Below, piece after piece: positions 45,297-57,447 of a stretch of DNA of 64,000 nt. A program made the position numbers and the translations under genes. The notes beneath the pieces are model-generated. The model was not told the DNA's origin. It searched no databases and saw nothing but the letters and a program-made list of their open reading frames with translations. Where the stretch lies: NCBI RefSeq assembly GCF_018294505.1, contig NC_057809.1, positions 422,676,233 to 422,740,232 of the forward strand, given 5' to 3'. Numbering within the stretch: the stretch's first letter is position 1; each line of letters starts with the position of its first letter. The stretch comes from Triticum aestivum. Lineage: Eukaryota > Streptophyta > Magnoliopsida > Poales > Poaceae.

Positions 45297-47129
45297 CGGG
45301 GCGAGAGGAATTGATGGAGATAGAGACGAAGACAAGTCTGCCATAGAAATAGCGCTGGAAGGAGTGGCTCTCGCTGGAGTTAAGAAGATAAGGTTGCCAG
45401 TGGTTGGGCCTCACCAACGCGCGTGTCATCCGGAGCCAGCGATCGACAGGAGAGAAAAACCCTTCTTCAGGCACTACATCAGGAAAGAGCTCTGGACCCA
45501 TAAGCAGACGTGAGCTAGTAGTAGTACTACTTAAATGCTCCTAGATGGACTAGGGCTCAGGCCACGCTACTCTTTCACCTCCACGTGAAGACTCAATCAG
45601 TCAAAAAATTACTGGTGAAACTAGTGTTACACCAGAAGTGTCAATGCAAATTTTCCAATATGGACAAGCTGGCCAGAAGAAAAGGTCAACATGCATGAAA
45701 CAACTTGAGTACTATTAGTATTGTTTACTCAAGAGAGGAAAGAAAACAAAAAGGATCATGTCACCAGAATGAAAAAGGACTGAAGGGAGTGCACATCATC
45801 AGATCAACCAAGCATCTTCTATCTTTTTTGTCTTACTACGTCCAACATTAGCATCGGCGTTTGTCTGACAAAAATGCCTGGTGCTATCCTTCTTAGTTAT
45901 TTTTAATATACTTTAGGTTGCTCTGCATGTAATGTTTTTTGCGCTGGGTAATTATTCATCACAAATGTGGCGTCATACCTTGGATACGGAGCGCGCCAGC
46001 ATGATTCTGCGCTAGCGTTCGTCCATGCCACGCTGCCCAGACGGCACGCACAGACTGTTGTCCCTGTAATCCGGTCTACATCAACTCGCCCATCCGCATG
46101 TCTTATCGCGCCTGCGATTGACTCACCCGTCCGCACTGGCTTACAATGTCGCGACTGTTTGTTTGTCTGCTCCCGCGGCTGACTCGCCCGTGGTGATCAT
46201 CAACTCCGCGGTGGATAATTTCTGGTCTAACATATTAAGGTGAAATCTGTCCAATCAATTTTTATTGATACATTTTTTATTCTTTAAAAGAACAAATTAC
46301 TCCGGCTTGCGATATTATTTATGCAGGACCAATTATTCATCGCAAAAGCTATGGCCGTGTCATGGATGTATAGCTCGCACCACCATTATAATGCGCTAGC
46401 ATCTGACCACACCATCAAGCTCGGTGAATATATCTGCAAGCCACCATTCTGCAGACCAGTTTACATCAACATGATGTGGTTAAGTCGCCCGTTTGCACTG
46501 GCTTAGAATGCCGCGGCCGACTCATTTGTCCGAGCCGCCTCTGATGCTGCGGTCGTCTTTGCCATCCGTCTCTCGCGGCTTGGTCTACATCAACACACCT
46601 GGCCGCACCTGTCTGCATGAGTTGTTTATTGAGTATGAGCAAGTCACAGCTTGGGTAGCTCGGTTTCATTTCAACAAAATGGAGGCAAATTATCATATAC
46701 TATCAACCGACGTCTGCATTGGGTGGCCCAATGGGCAGGCACACAAGTCGCCGCCACTACAGTTTGGTTAAACTTCAAATAGCCAGTTGGAAGGAACCAT
46801 TGGCCGAGTTGCTGACACGGCTCATACAGGATCATTTATAACCCGCCGTAGTCACCTCAACCTTCTGTGGATTCAAATCGTGCTATCAACACCAATGATA
46901 TACAACTTATGTCGGTTTATATCACGGTCAAAATATGGAGAATCTCAAGGCAACTCCTCGAGTCGTCTTGAGACTCGGGGGCTACATGATATGATTCAGC
47001 AAATGTTGCCGGTTTTCAATGAATTCAAGAACCCCAGGACGTTGGAGGGAAAGATAACCTGGTCCCGGAGGATGCTACCATACTAATGAAAATTTAAAGG
47101 CCGTTAGAGAATTTCTGGTTCAAAATGAA

Positions 47130-47405
47130 GAATGCCGGTTTAAAATACGGTTCAAGGGAAATTTATTCTCCCACAAAGCTCTGAAGGTCTCAAATCCGGT
47201 TTAAGAATTTTTGGTTCAAAAAGAATTAATCTCTCACAAGTTCGAGTTTAAATGTCGTCAGAAAATTTCCAGCTGAAAATCAAGATTCCGGTTTAAGATC
47301 CGGTTCAAGGGAAAGATGTCTCCCATAAAGCTTTGAAGCTCTCAATATCCGGTTCGAAATTCCGGTTAAAAAGAATTCATCTCTCGCAAGTTCGAGTTCT
47401 CACAA
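47130..47405 (+). repeat. G tandem repeat, about 147-bp unit, two copies
   Basis: The block starting near 47135 (ccggtttaaaatacggttca) recurs diverged near 47287 (ccggtttaagatccggttca). Each is followed by a tctccca...aaagct...ctctcacaagttcgagtt type of sequence. Degenerate. Confidence 0.65.
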
Positions 47406-47411
47406 AAAATT

Positions 47412-47590
47412 ACAGGGACCAAAGAGAGTTTGTTGCACATCATAACTCAAACATAGGCACCCGGCGAGCACAGCTGAGAAATATATCACTTGTGGGCCTA
47501 CTACCCAGGTTAAAGGGACCAAAGAGAGTCTGTTGCAAAAGCACAACTCAAACATAGGCACCCATTGAGCACAACTCAAAATATTTCTCG
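47412..47590 (+). repeat. G tandem repeat, about 102-bp unit, two copies
   Basis: agggaccaaagagagt occurs near 47413 and 47515, each followed by gttgca and then aactcaaacataggcaccc. Confidence 0.75.
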
Positions 47591-48004
47591 GGGGCTCTTT
47601 GCTTCTACAAGAACAAAGAGTCTATAACCTTGTAATAGGCTATAAAAGCTAGGCTTGGAAGCCAGATGTATTCACCTAAAACCCCGGGTTATCCTGCCTT
47701 TTTAAGTAAGCCACTCCGCCCAGGTAATCCTGGTTAGACCCGTCGAACGTTTGACAAGTCAATCTTATAAAGACCCTGAACTTGTCATAGTTAAAATGAC
47801 GATTGGTTAATGTGGGGTCCATCTTATAAGGCTTTGCAAAATGGTTTAACTCAGTGGCCTGGCAGCCCATGAAAAGCCTCACCTTTTTGCATATTTTCTT
47901 CTGAAATCTTTATTTTGGCGGTTTATTTTGATGAGGTTTATGTTAATCCGATATTTACAGACCTGCTCTGGATTTTTAGTTGCCAAGTACAAAATTACAA
48001 GATA

Positions 48005-48300
48005 ACCATGTCTATTGACCCGGTCTGGCTTTCGACTATAAGTTGTCAGTGCATGATCAGCTATAATCCGGTGTTTAGTGACCCGACCTGGCTTTCGACT
48101 ACAAGTCGCCAGTATGATTATAAATCACCGACGTTTATTAACCCGACCTGGCTTTCGACTATAAGTCGCCAGTATGATGATAAATTATCCGGTGTTTATT
48201 AACCCGGCCTCGCTTGGGACTATAAGTCGCAAGTATGATGATAAATTATCCGGTGTTTACTAACCCTATCTGGCTTGGGACTATAAGTCGCCAGCATATA
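48005..48300 (+). repeat. G tandem repeat, about 60-bp unit, five copies
   Basis: Units contain cctggctttcgactataagt and cgccagtatgat, at roughly 60-62 bp spacing from 48016, ending near 48300. Later units switch to gcttgggactataagtcg. Confidence 0.8.
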
Positions 48301-48744
48301 TTTGGATTGCACCATTGGAATCATGCGCTCATAAATCATTGGATTATATTATTCAAATCTTCAAATAAGCCAACATGGCTGGATTTTATTATGGTTATCA
48401 ATAACCAGTATTATGATTAAGGTTTTCAAAGTCTCTTTAGCGCATTGGCTATTATTTTATCAATGGATATGATTTATTCTATAATGGAGGGAATAGTCCC
48501 GAGTCGCGGCAGGCTTACGACCCGGCACTTGGGTGCTACATTATTCAAGTTAAGATTATATCAAATATGCGAGTCTCATGTCGATGCAAGCATGCACCAT
48601 GACACTTGGGGGCTAATGCAAAATCATTTTTATTGGACTTATTGAAGACCCGACTCATCACATCATAATGAGCCGGCCCTTGGGGGCTACCATTTGCTCC
48701 TATCAATAATTCAAGGTACACAACTCTTAATCCATTATATTCAA

Positions 48745-48817
48745 GGGTCCACTGCTCAGTTGGTAAAGCATAAAGCTCTTAGCCTTGTGGACGTGGGTTC
48801 AAGCCCCATGGTGGAGT
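48745..48817 (+). tRNA. tRNA-Lys(CTT)-like sequence inside G (likely pseudogene)
   Basis: From 48754 to 48817 the sequence aligns without gaps to plant tRNA-Lys(CTT) as I remember it, matching 53 of 64 positions. It keeps the A-box region (gctcagttggta), anticodon loop ctcttag with anticodon CTT at 48778-48780, and a perfect-looking T arm with B box ggttcaagccc at 48796-48806. Of the mismatches seven are G-to-A or C-to-T, the pattern left by cytosine deamination. The first nine bases (gggtccact) do not match, so the acceptor stem does not close properly, and the D and anticodon stems each have a mismatch. A functional tRNA is therefore unlikely. It lies in sense orientation in an element whose primer site complements tRNA-Lys. 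There is no intron and no 3' CCA. Confidence 0.6.
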
Positions 48818-49583
48818 TACATCATATGATGTTATTTTCAATGAAGCATGATCATATTTATAAAAGTCCTTGCTCATTATTGCATAATGACCCGGCCCTT
48901 GGGGGCTACACTGGTTGAAGTTTTTTGAGCATCAGGCAATTACAAGTCCCAGGTTGCTACAAGCATGACAACCCGGCACTTGGATGAACAACATGGATTT
49001 CTTCAAAAGTGGCAGTATTTATATTGAAGCAAGTTTTAAGCCATCACTTTGTTCTGCTCAAGACTTGGGGGCTACAGGTAATATGCATATAAGGAGAAAT
49101 ATTTTCAAATTCTCAGTTTTGAGCAAACCAGATTGACCCGGTGTCACCAATCATTATGACCTGGTGTCTGCAACAATCATAACCCGGCGTCATCAATAAT
49201 TATGACCCGGTGACGGCGACAATTATGACTCGATGCCATCGGTATTTACAAACCGGCAATTTTGGTAATAATAAACTGGCAAGCTTTATGTCTTCAAACC
49301 GGCAGAATATCAGATAGTATTTCAAGACCAATATTTCTTAAGTCGGCGCTTTGGAAACCAGTCAAGTGGATTATTCTTCACAACATTTTTCTATGAGAAA
49401 CCAACGTCAGCAATTTGAGTATGAAGCTGGTTATTGACCCGGATATTTTAGAAGGAGGAAATGACAAGGACTTAAGGATGATCAAGTGCCGGCTTACAAG
49501 AATATTTAACCCGGAGCACAACCTGTCAAATTTGTTCTTGAGTTATTTTGCAGGATCAGTTTAACATGGATAAATCAAACTTA

Positions 49584-49596
49584 AACTTGGGGCTAA
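49584..49596 (+). other. G polypurine tract
   Basis: aacttggggctaa directly precedes the right LTR at 49597. Several near-copies of this word lie upstream in the interior. Confidence 0.65.
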
Positions 49597-49778
49597 TGTC
49601 GGGGATATACCCCGCGGCGTAACCCGACCGGAAGTATAACCCGGTCGGACTTGGCGACTCACCAGTGGCCCGGCTGATACTTGGTGTTTCATTTGTAAGC
49701 TGCCCGGAGATTGGCCGCTCACTGGTAACCTGGCGGATGGGACAAACAAATGATAAGGCCCAAGGCCCAGAAGGCTGG
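49597..49778 (+). repeat. G 3' LTR, part 1
   Basis: First 182 bp of the right LTR, matching 33519-33700. Interrupted by F3 after gctgg (49774-49778). Confidence 0.96.
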
Positions 49779-50255
49779 TGAGGGAGTCCTGGATTAGGGG
49801 GTGTTCGGGTAGCCGTACTATACCTTCAGCCGGACTCCTGGACTATGAAGATACAAGATTGAAGACTTCGTCCCGTGTCCGGATGGGACTTTCCTTGGCG
49901 TGGAAGGCAAGCTTGGTGATGCGGATATTCTAGATCTCCTACCATTGTAACCGACTCTGTGTAACCCTAACCCTATCCGGTGCCTATATAAACCGGAGGG
50001 TTGTAGTCCGTAGGACAGAATCAACTCCATACACAACAATCATACCATAGGCTAGCTTCTAGGGTTTAGCCTCCTTGATCTTGTGGTAGATCTACTCTTG
50101 TACTACCCATATCATCAATATTAATCAAGCAGTACCTCCATCAAGAGGGCCCGAGCCTGGGTAAAAGAAAGTGTCCCCTGTCTCTTGTTACCATCCGGCC
50201 TAGATGCACAGTTCGGGACCCCCCTACCCGAGATCCGCCGGTTTTGACACCGACA
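49779..50255 (+). repeat. F3 5' LTR
   Basis: tgagggagtcctggattagg...gacaccgaca. A TATA box tatataaa lies at about 49985-49992. Confidence 0.96.
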
Positions 50256-50275
50256 TTGGTGCTTTCATTGAGAGT
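50256..50275 (+). promoter_or_regulatory. F3 primer-binding site
   Basis: ttggtgctttcattgagagt, identical in kind to F1 and F2. Confidence 0.82.
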
Positions 50276-50299
50276 TCCTTTGTGTCGTCGCCTTTAGGC

Positions 50300-52497
50300 C
50301 CGATGGATCCTTCGATCATCAACAACGATGCGGTACAGGGTGAGACTTTTCTCCCCGGACAGATCTTCGTCTTCGGCGGCTTCGCTCTGCGGGCCAATTC
50401 GCTCGGCCGCCTGGAGTAGATCGAAAGCTACGCCCCTAGCCATCAAGTCAGGTTTGGAAGCCTAAACAATACGGCTGACATCCGCGAAGACTTGATCTTC
50501 GATGCATTCGAGCCACAGCCAAGTGCGTCGCACTGTCTTGATGGGCATGATATAGCTCTACCGCCGAACAGCGCCTTGGAGGCCGCACACGCATCGGCTT
50601 CAACCATTGATTCGGAGCCTACTGCGCCAACCGAGGATCAGTGGTTGGACGCTGCCTCAGGGGCTGCGATCTCAGAGGCGATCGAGCCAAACTCGAGCCC
50701 CGCACTCCGCATGGCCCGTGACTCCAAGGAGCCGGATTCCTCTCCGAACTCCAAGCCCCCCGTGCCCCTGCCGATCGAATCAGATTGGGCGCCGATCATG
50801 GAGTTCACCGCCGCAGACATCTTTTAGCCCTCGCCCTTCGGCGACATCCTGAATTCTCTAAAGTCTCTCTCTTTATCAGGAGAGCCCTGGCCGGATTATG
50901 GTCAGCAAGGATGGGATACGGATGATGAAGAAATTCAAAGCCCACCCACCACCCACTTGGTAGCCACTGTCGACAATTTAAACGACGTGCTCAACTTCGA
51001 CTCCGGAGACATCGACAGCATGGATGACGATGCAGGATATACCGAGGAACCAACGCCCATAGAGCATTGGACAGCCACCTCATCCCATGATGTGTATATG
51101 GTGGATACCCCTAAAGGAAGCGACAACGAGGAAAAAGGGGATGGGACGGGAGATCGACCCCCCCCGAAAAGCAATCAAAGCGTCGGCGTAAACGCCGACC
51201 CAAACCCCGCCTCGACAAAAACCCAGCCATAGAGCAGGACAAGCCGGTAGACGACGAGCAGGCCTTAGAGCAACCGTCCGAGCAGGGCAACACGGGTAGA
51301 GAAACCGAACATCCCTCCCCCGGCGAAAACGGCATCCCGGACGGCCTCACGCCAAATAAACCTATGGAGCAGAAGAATCTCCACGAGAGGCTCGTTGCAA
51401 CTGCACGCAGCCTAAAAAAGCAGAAGCGGAAGCTAAAAACAGCAGAAGATGCACTCCGGATCAGATGGAGCAAGGTAATCAACGCCACAGATAAGTACGG
51501 CAACATTCGCCGCACTAAAAGCTATCCGAAAAGAAAGCTACTGCCTGAATTCGACGAAGAGGCCTTAGAGCCCTCGCATTCAAAAATGAAAAAGCCACAC
51601 GGTCGGATAGACGACCCCATAAAGCGGCAAGCGGCGCCCCACCTAAATCGGCATGCAACCCTCTTAAGGATTCGCATCATGGCCCAGTCAGGTCCATTTA
51701 CGGCCCAAGAAAGCAAGCTCTCGTAAGCAACGCTATGAAGCCATCATCCGAATCCGGCATACCCAAATACAGGGGCGCCGCACACCCCCTATGTTTCACC
51801 GATGAGGTCCTAGTCTATGAGTTCCCAGAGGGATTCAAACCCGTAAACATAGAGGCATATGATGGAACAACAGACCCTGGAGTATGAATCGAGGATTATA
51901 TCCTCCACATACACATGGCTAGAGGAGATGATCTCCACGCCATAAAATATCTACCCCTTAAGCTTAAAGGGCCATCCCGGCATTGGCTTAAAAGCCTTCC
52001 AGAAAACACAATTGGAAGCTGGGAGGAGCTCGAGGATGCTTTCCGAGCAAAGTTTCAAGGGACCTATGTCCGTCCTCCGGACGCAGATGATCTTAGTCAC
52101 ATAACTCAACAACCCGGAGAATCAGCTCGGCAGTTCTGGAATAGATTCCTCACTAAAAAATCAGATAGTCGACTGTCCGGACGCCGAAGCCTTAGCAGCT
52201 TTCAGGCATAATGTCCGAGACGAATGGCTCGCCAGACACCTCGACCAAGAAAAACCAAGAACAATGGCCACACTAACAAGCCTCATGACCCGCTTTTGTG
52301 CAGGGGAGGATAGCTGGTTGGCAAGGTGCAGCCCCAGCAACCCAAGTACATCTGAAACCAGGGATGGAAACATAAAACCGCGACGCAACAAGGACCGTCG
52401 CTGGACTAAGGACAAAAGTCCGAAGAGCACGGCAGTCAATGCCGGATTCAAAGGCTCACGGCAAAATAAGGAAAAATTGCCCCCCCTCCCAGGATAA
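50300..52497 (+). pseudogene. F3 gag (fragmented)
   Basis: Split over several frames. The N-terminal part (50204-50827) has PSIINNDAVQGETFLPGQIF and acidic Ser/Pro-rich sequence. The middle (50957-51726) has an Asp/Glu-rich stretch and a basic coiled-coil-like stretch (LKKQKRKLKTAEDALRIRW). The capsid core (51915-52211) has IKYLPLKLKGPSRHWLKSL, IGSWEELEDAFRAKFQGTY and ITQQPGESARQFWNRFL. A basic segment follows (52360-52440). Stops include a TAG near 50417 and a TGA near 51888. Longer and clearly different from F1 and F2 gag, so F3 belongs to another subfamily. Confidence 0.78.
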
Positions 52498-53225
52498 CAG
52501 GGATGATCCATCTAACCTAAATAAAATCCTGGATAGGATATGTCAGATACACAGTACTCCCGGGAAGCCTGCTAACCATACCCATGGAGACTATTGGGTT
52601 TTCAAACAATCCGGCAGACTCAATGCCGAACACAAGGGGCTCGACACACCAAGCGAAGACGAGGACAAACCCCAAAAGCAGAGTACCAGGAAACAAAAGA
52701 ACTTCCCACAAGAAGTAAAAACAGTGAACTCACTTCACATAACAAAACATGCGGTGCCCGTAAAGGTACGCACCACACGGCCCAAAGGGTCCTGCCACTG
52801 GTTGTCAAAACCGATCATCTTCGATCAGCTAGATTATTCTAGGAATATCAAGAATGCAGGCTGGACTGCCTTGATACTCGATCCAATAATTGGCGGACTC
52901 AAGTTTTCAAATGTCCTTATGGATGGCGGCAGTGGACAAAACCTGATATATCAGGATACAATCCCATGGGGATAAACCCAACAAGAATCCACGCAGCAAA
53001 ACCTCCTTTCAAGGGGTAATACCTGGTCCGGACACCCAGTGTACGGGTTTTCTCCGGCTCACAGTCACATTCGGCTCTGCCGATAACCTCCGTCGCGAAA
53101 AGCTGACATTCCATATCGTCCCGTTCTCAAGTCGCTATCAAGCACTACTGGGACGTGAAGCTTTCGCTCGCTTTAACGCAATACCGCATTATGCATCTCT
53201 TACGCTTAAGATGCCCGGTCCATGA
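52439..53225 (+). pseudogene. F3 protease region
   Basis: Begins in the frame 52439-52975, whose end holds the active-site box VLMDGGSGQNLIYQDTI (about 52913). The C-terminal half (LTVTFGSADNLRREKLTFHI, RYQALLGREAFARFNAI, LTLKMPGP) follows in another frame and ends at a TGA near 53223. No RT sequence follows. Confidence 0.78.
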
Positions 53226-54568
53226 GGCATCATCTCTTTGAAGGGGAAGCACTAAAAAGTGCGCCTCCCCAAGCGGAGGACCGTGCGGCCGCTTTGACAG
53301 CCCCATAGCAAAATGGCCTCAGCGGCCAAAAAACTTCAAAATAGGTCATTTAAGACCACGAACGCGGATAGACGAGTTCGATGCAAAATCATCATTGATG
53401 CAGGACTAGAAGCCTTATACCCCCGCACTAGGGGCTCCACGCATATACAATAAGAGACAATAAAGCTCAAACTTATATATGTTACTTTACACTTTACTTA
53501 TTTTAAACTTTTTCGGCACGACCCGTTTTCAACTCAGTTCCTCTCTTTTACAGATGAACGTCGTGCGACGCCCGTCCAGGATACGGCACAACGGAGACAC
53601 AGGCGCAGACATGCAGTAGGGACCCGTCTTAAAGGATTCTTTTTAGATTAAGACCCTGCGTAAACCTTTTTTACTGTCTCTTGTTGCTACACATCCCTTG
53701 GTTTTTTTCTTTCTAATATAACCAAGGAGGAGGCTGGCGTCTTGGCATATGGCCACGTCAGAATTTTTGCACGTACCTGGACACTAGGGGCTTTTTTAAT
53801 AAAGAGTGTTGTTTGGCCCGCACTCATAAAGACCGAACACCTTAGGGAGTGTTCGACGTCGCGAGTTTTGGCATTATATGCATCAGCTCCAAATCATGTC
53901 TTTGGTCAAATGTTGGGTTGCCCGGCTCCTGAGTTCGACTACCTTACATTCCGCTCTATCGGCTAAGGTAGCACCAGGAGAAATACTGCGATTGTGCCCC
54001 CAGTTCGGCCAGGGCGAGCACCTTAGTAGAGAAAGCCGAAAACTGACTGTCATGATGTAGCGTGTGACTGGTCAGCCACTCGATGATCGATCGGAATCTA
54101 TCGGATTCCTCCGCTTTAACGAAGGGCCGCTTCCCGGTCAGGCACATACGCGCCCCGAATTCGGACGAGCGCAGTTGCCACCAAAGAGCTACCTAAAGAG
54201 TCTCAATTTCAAACTCCTATGGCTAAGTGAAAGTGTTAAAGCATTATAGTCCGGTTGCCTGGCCCGCTGCACTATCACCTCCTTTGTAGGACCAAGACGT
54301 TGGGTTAAGTGTGAAAATGCGTCTTCTGCGAGCACCCCCGCACTATGTGCGTGGGGGCTGAAGCCAACGACTGCCATCTTTCAGATTCTATATATATATA
54401 TATATATCTTAAAACAGCCGCATAGAAGGTGTTAACAATACTTGGAGGCACAAGTATAAAAAGGCCACTACAATTTATCAAAATATTACTTTATAATTAC
54501 ACATGCTATCATAACATAACATCTTTCGGGCACTGTGTCTCTATTATAAGAGCGCCTTCAAGAACTTC
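53226..54568. other. F3 non-coding stretch replacing RT, RNase H and integrase
   Basis: 1.34 kb without any RT, RNase H or integrase block in six frames. Contains a (TA)n run near 54391-54407. The region around 53500-54300 may correspond to the spacer found between integrase and antisense gene in F1 and F2. Confidence 0.65.
54391..54407. repeat. (TA)n microsatellite
   Basis: About eight TA units. Confidence 0.9.
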
Positions 54569-57447
54569 CTAAAAATAGTGCTCGGAGGGTACTCGGCTTT
54601 TGTCCGAATCATGGGATGCAACAATGGTGGTCTCCATCTCTGCCCAGTATGTCTTAACACGGGCAAGAGCCATCCTAGCGCCCTCTATGCATGCTGACCT
54701 CTTCATTGCATTTATACACGGCACCACGTCAAGGAATTGCTGCACCAAGCTGAAATAACTCTTCGGCTCCGGTCTCCCAGGCCACAGATGACCCATGACG
54801 TACTTCATGGCGAGTCCGGACAATCTATTCAGCTCAGCCCATTGAGCCAGGCAATCATCCACTGCCAGTGGACGCTCTGGATTGTGAAATTGTGACCAGA
54901 AAAGCTTTTCCACTTTGCGATCTTCCAGATCTCAAAAGTGTTCGGTCGCATCAGCAGCACTTGCTGCCAAATCCAGATAGGTGTCCTCCACACTCCACAT
55001 CTGGTCCAACGGAGCAAACTTCGGATCACAAACCTTCCTCCGCAGCATAAAGGGCTTTCCAGCCGCAATCTGTTCAGCCTGACGCAGCTCCTCTTTCGCA
55101 GCTCTCATCACAGAGCGAGCGTCCTTGGCATCGGCAATAGCCTTCTCTAAATCCGTTTGTCTCGCCCGGTCTTCTTTCTCAAGAAGTTTGCAACGGTCTG
55201 CAGCGCTCTTCAACTTCTCGGCCATCTTGGCCATCTCTTCTTTGCTTTGGCATTGAGCAGCCTGTTCGGCTCTCAGCTCTTCAAGGGCCTTCTTGGCAGC
55301 CACATCGCTTTTTCTGGCTTGCTCCTTAGCTCGGGCAAGTTCTGCCGTAAGATTCTCCATGGTGGCCGTACCATCTGCGTCAAGCATACACATTGTAAGA
55401 CACTGGCATGAAGCTCCTCTTACCTAATGCCGCCCGAAAGATTACATACCTTGAGCCTCATCAAGCCGCTTGTTGACAAGCGTGATGTCGGCATCTGCCA
55501 CGTCTAGTTGCTGCTTCAGTTCGGCCACATCATGAGTTCGGCTTGATTCCGTACACCTCGCCACCTACACTCAAAGGCAACATCTTAGACCTGGGATTAT
55601 GATCCTCTGCATGTCGTCATTTCTTGACAACGCGCAGAGTCTCAGGGGCTACTATCTACACAGGGCGCATCTTATTTGTGCGCAACTGACAAAAGTGTAC
55701 ATTATCTAACGTACCTCAAAACCCGTCAGTAAACTTTTGACGGCCTCATGCAATCCGCTTTCTGCGGATGAAATCCTTTCAATCACCGTGCCCATCAATG
55801 CACGGTGCTCTTCTGAGATAGAAGCTTGCCCTAGTAGAATATTTAGTTCCTCCGGCCGAGCACCAGACGGTGCCGGACTTGCCCTATGACCTCTTTCGAA
55901 GGCCGGACGCGGAGAACCTCGGGGGGCCACATAGCTATCTTCCGCCCCTGCCGGATTCGGAGAAACCCTCCGCGACGACACCTCAGGGTCGCCCGCCTCG
56001 CTAGGCGGCACGGCAGGGGGAGGCGTTCTGCTCTCCATCATCTTCGGAAGAAGATCCCCCGAAGACGAGCTTTGCTGCGAAGGACTAAGGTCCGAGCTAC
56101 AAGGTAAAATTTCGGTTAATCTTCTCAGATATAAAATCAAGGATTTCTCTCATCCCTCAAAAGGAAAATCTTTTCTCCACTTACGGCTCGCTGGAGGGCT
56201 GATCTCCTTGAGGACGTAGTCCGTCCAAGAAACTCCCTGGCGTTGGACCCTCTAACGAGGATTTTCTCCCCCGTTTTGAGGCCATGGTTTCTGGGTCGTC
56301 AGAGGAGGCTCTCTTCTTCCCCTTAGGAGAGGAATTGTTGGTTCCTCCCTTCGGAGCAGCCTCCTTCGAGGAGGCTGTAGCTTCCTTGTCCTCCCCCTCC
56401 AAAGGCATTATCTCCAGCATCTTGACTAGCACAGGATCCGGCCTGGTTTCCGGAAGGGGAGCCGGACACCTGATCAGCTTCGCCTTCGCTATCCACTCAT
56501 GTTTAAAAGGACGGCTCTTTTAGGGGCAAGTTTATGACAATAATACGGATAGAAGGTCCGGGCACAAGGTTGCTTACTTGAGTATTCGGGCGATTGCAGC
56601 TTAGGCCTGCGTCCTCGGTTGAATCCGGACACATCTCTTGTGATCCGAAGAACAGTCTATACATCTCTGCGGGCGTTGCGCCCATAAAATTCTGGAGAAC
56701 TCGCGGTCCCTCTGGATTAAACTCCCACAGGCGAAGGGGGCGACGTTTGCCAGGCAATATTCGGCGAATCAGCATGACCTGCGTCACCTTGACCAAACTG
56801 AGGTCTCCTTCCAAGAGATCCTTAATTCGGCCCTGTAACAGGGGCACGTCTTTGGGAAAACCCCAATCTAATCCTTTGTTGACCCATGACGCTAGCCGTG
56901 ATGGGGGACCCGAGCAAAAGGCAAGAGGCGCCGCCCACTTGGCGCTCCTGGGAGCGGTGATATAGAACCATTCTCGTTGCAACAAGCCGAGCTCCTCTTG
57001 AAAGGAGCCCTCGGGCCATGGAGCATCAACATTCTTACTTATGACACCACCTCCGCACTCTGCGTGCCGTCCCTCGATCATCTTCGGCTCCACTCCAAAG
57101 GTCTTGAGCCATAATCCGAAGTGAGGGGTAACGCGGAGGAACGCTTCGCACACAACGATGAATGAGGAAATGTGGAGGATGGACTCCAGAGCTAAGTCAT
57201 GAAATTCCAGCTCGTAATAAAACATCAGCCCCCTCACGAAGGGATCCATCGGGAAGCCTAACCCCCGAAGGAAGTGAGACATGAACACTACACTCTCACC
57301 AGGCTGGGGATTGGGAATAGCCTATCCTTGAGCAGGCAACCTATACGGAATTTCGGCGGTCAAGAACTTAGCCTCTCTCAACTTTAGCACATCCTCCTCC
57401 GTGACGGAGGAGGACATCCATCGGCCTTGAAGGTCGGAGCCGGGCAT
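54569..57447 (-). pseudogene. F3 antisense gene, plant transposon protein (multi-exon)
   Basis: Opposite-strand gene corresponding to those in F1 and F2 but diverged. A start ATG is at 57447 (MPGSDLQGRWMSSSVTEED). A TAG at 57322-57324 replaces a likely Gln. Exon 1 runs to 56578 with FMSHFLRGLGFPMDPFVRGL, LESILHISSFIVVCEAFL and LWEFNPEGPRVLQNFMGATP, then donor gtaagc. Exon 2 is about 56516-56185 (donor gtaagt), Lys/Ser/Glu-rich. Exon 3 is about 56105-55715, Pro- and Ser-rich. A long Ala/Lys/Glu coiled coil lies at 54932-55393 (LTAELARAKEQARKSDVAAK). The last exon (54569-54913) has MKYVMGHLWPGRPEPKSYFS. Overall plan: PF04195-like N-terminal domain, low-complexity middle, C-terminal coiled coil. 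Exon limits are from splice-site words only. Function unknown. Confidence 0.7.

Larger units (their letters stand above)
45297..49596 (+). other. G interior, right part (non-coding, repeat-rich)
   Basis: 4.3 kb with no gag, protease, RT or integrase motif in any frame. The first 1.8 kb (to about 47100) is unremarkable apart from recurring words such as gactcgcccg near 46085-46190. The remainder is built of tandem repeats, purine-rich cttgggggctac words and a tRNA-like sequence, listed separately. Confidence 0.7.

Noticed and set aside
46300..47090. Frames of 60-99 codons in the G interior
   Set aside because: No motif, no codon-bias signal by eye, and stops are as frequent as expected. The region is repeat-rich non-coding sequence.
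48005..48300. CRISPR-like regular repeats
   Set aside because: Units are about 60 bp, directly adjacent, without unique spacers, and the genome is a plant. It is a minisatellite.
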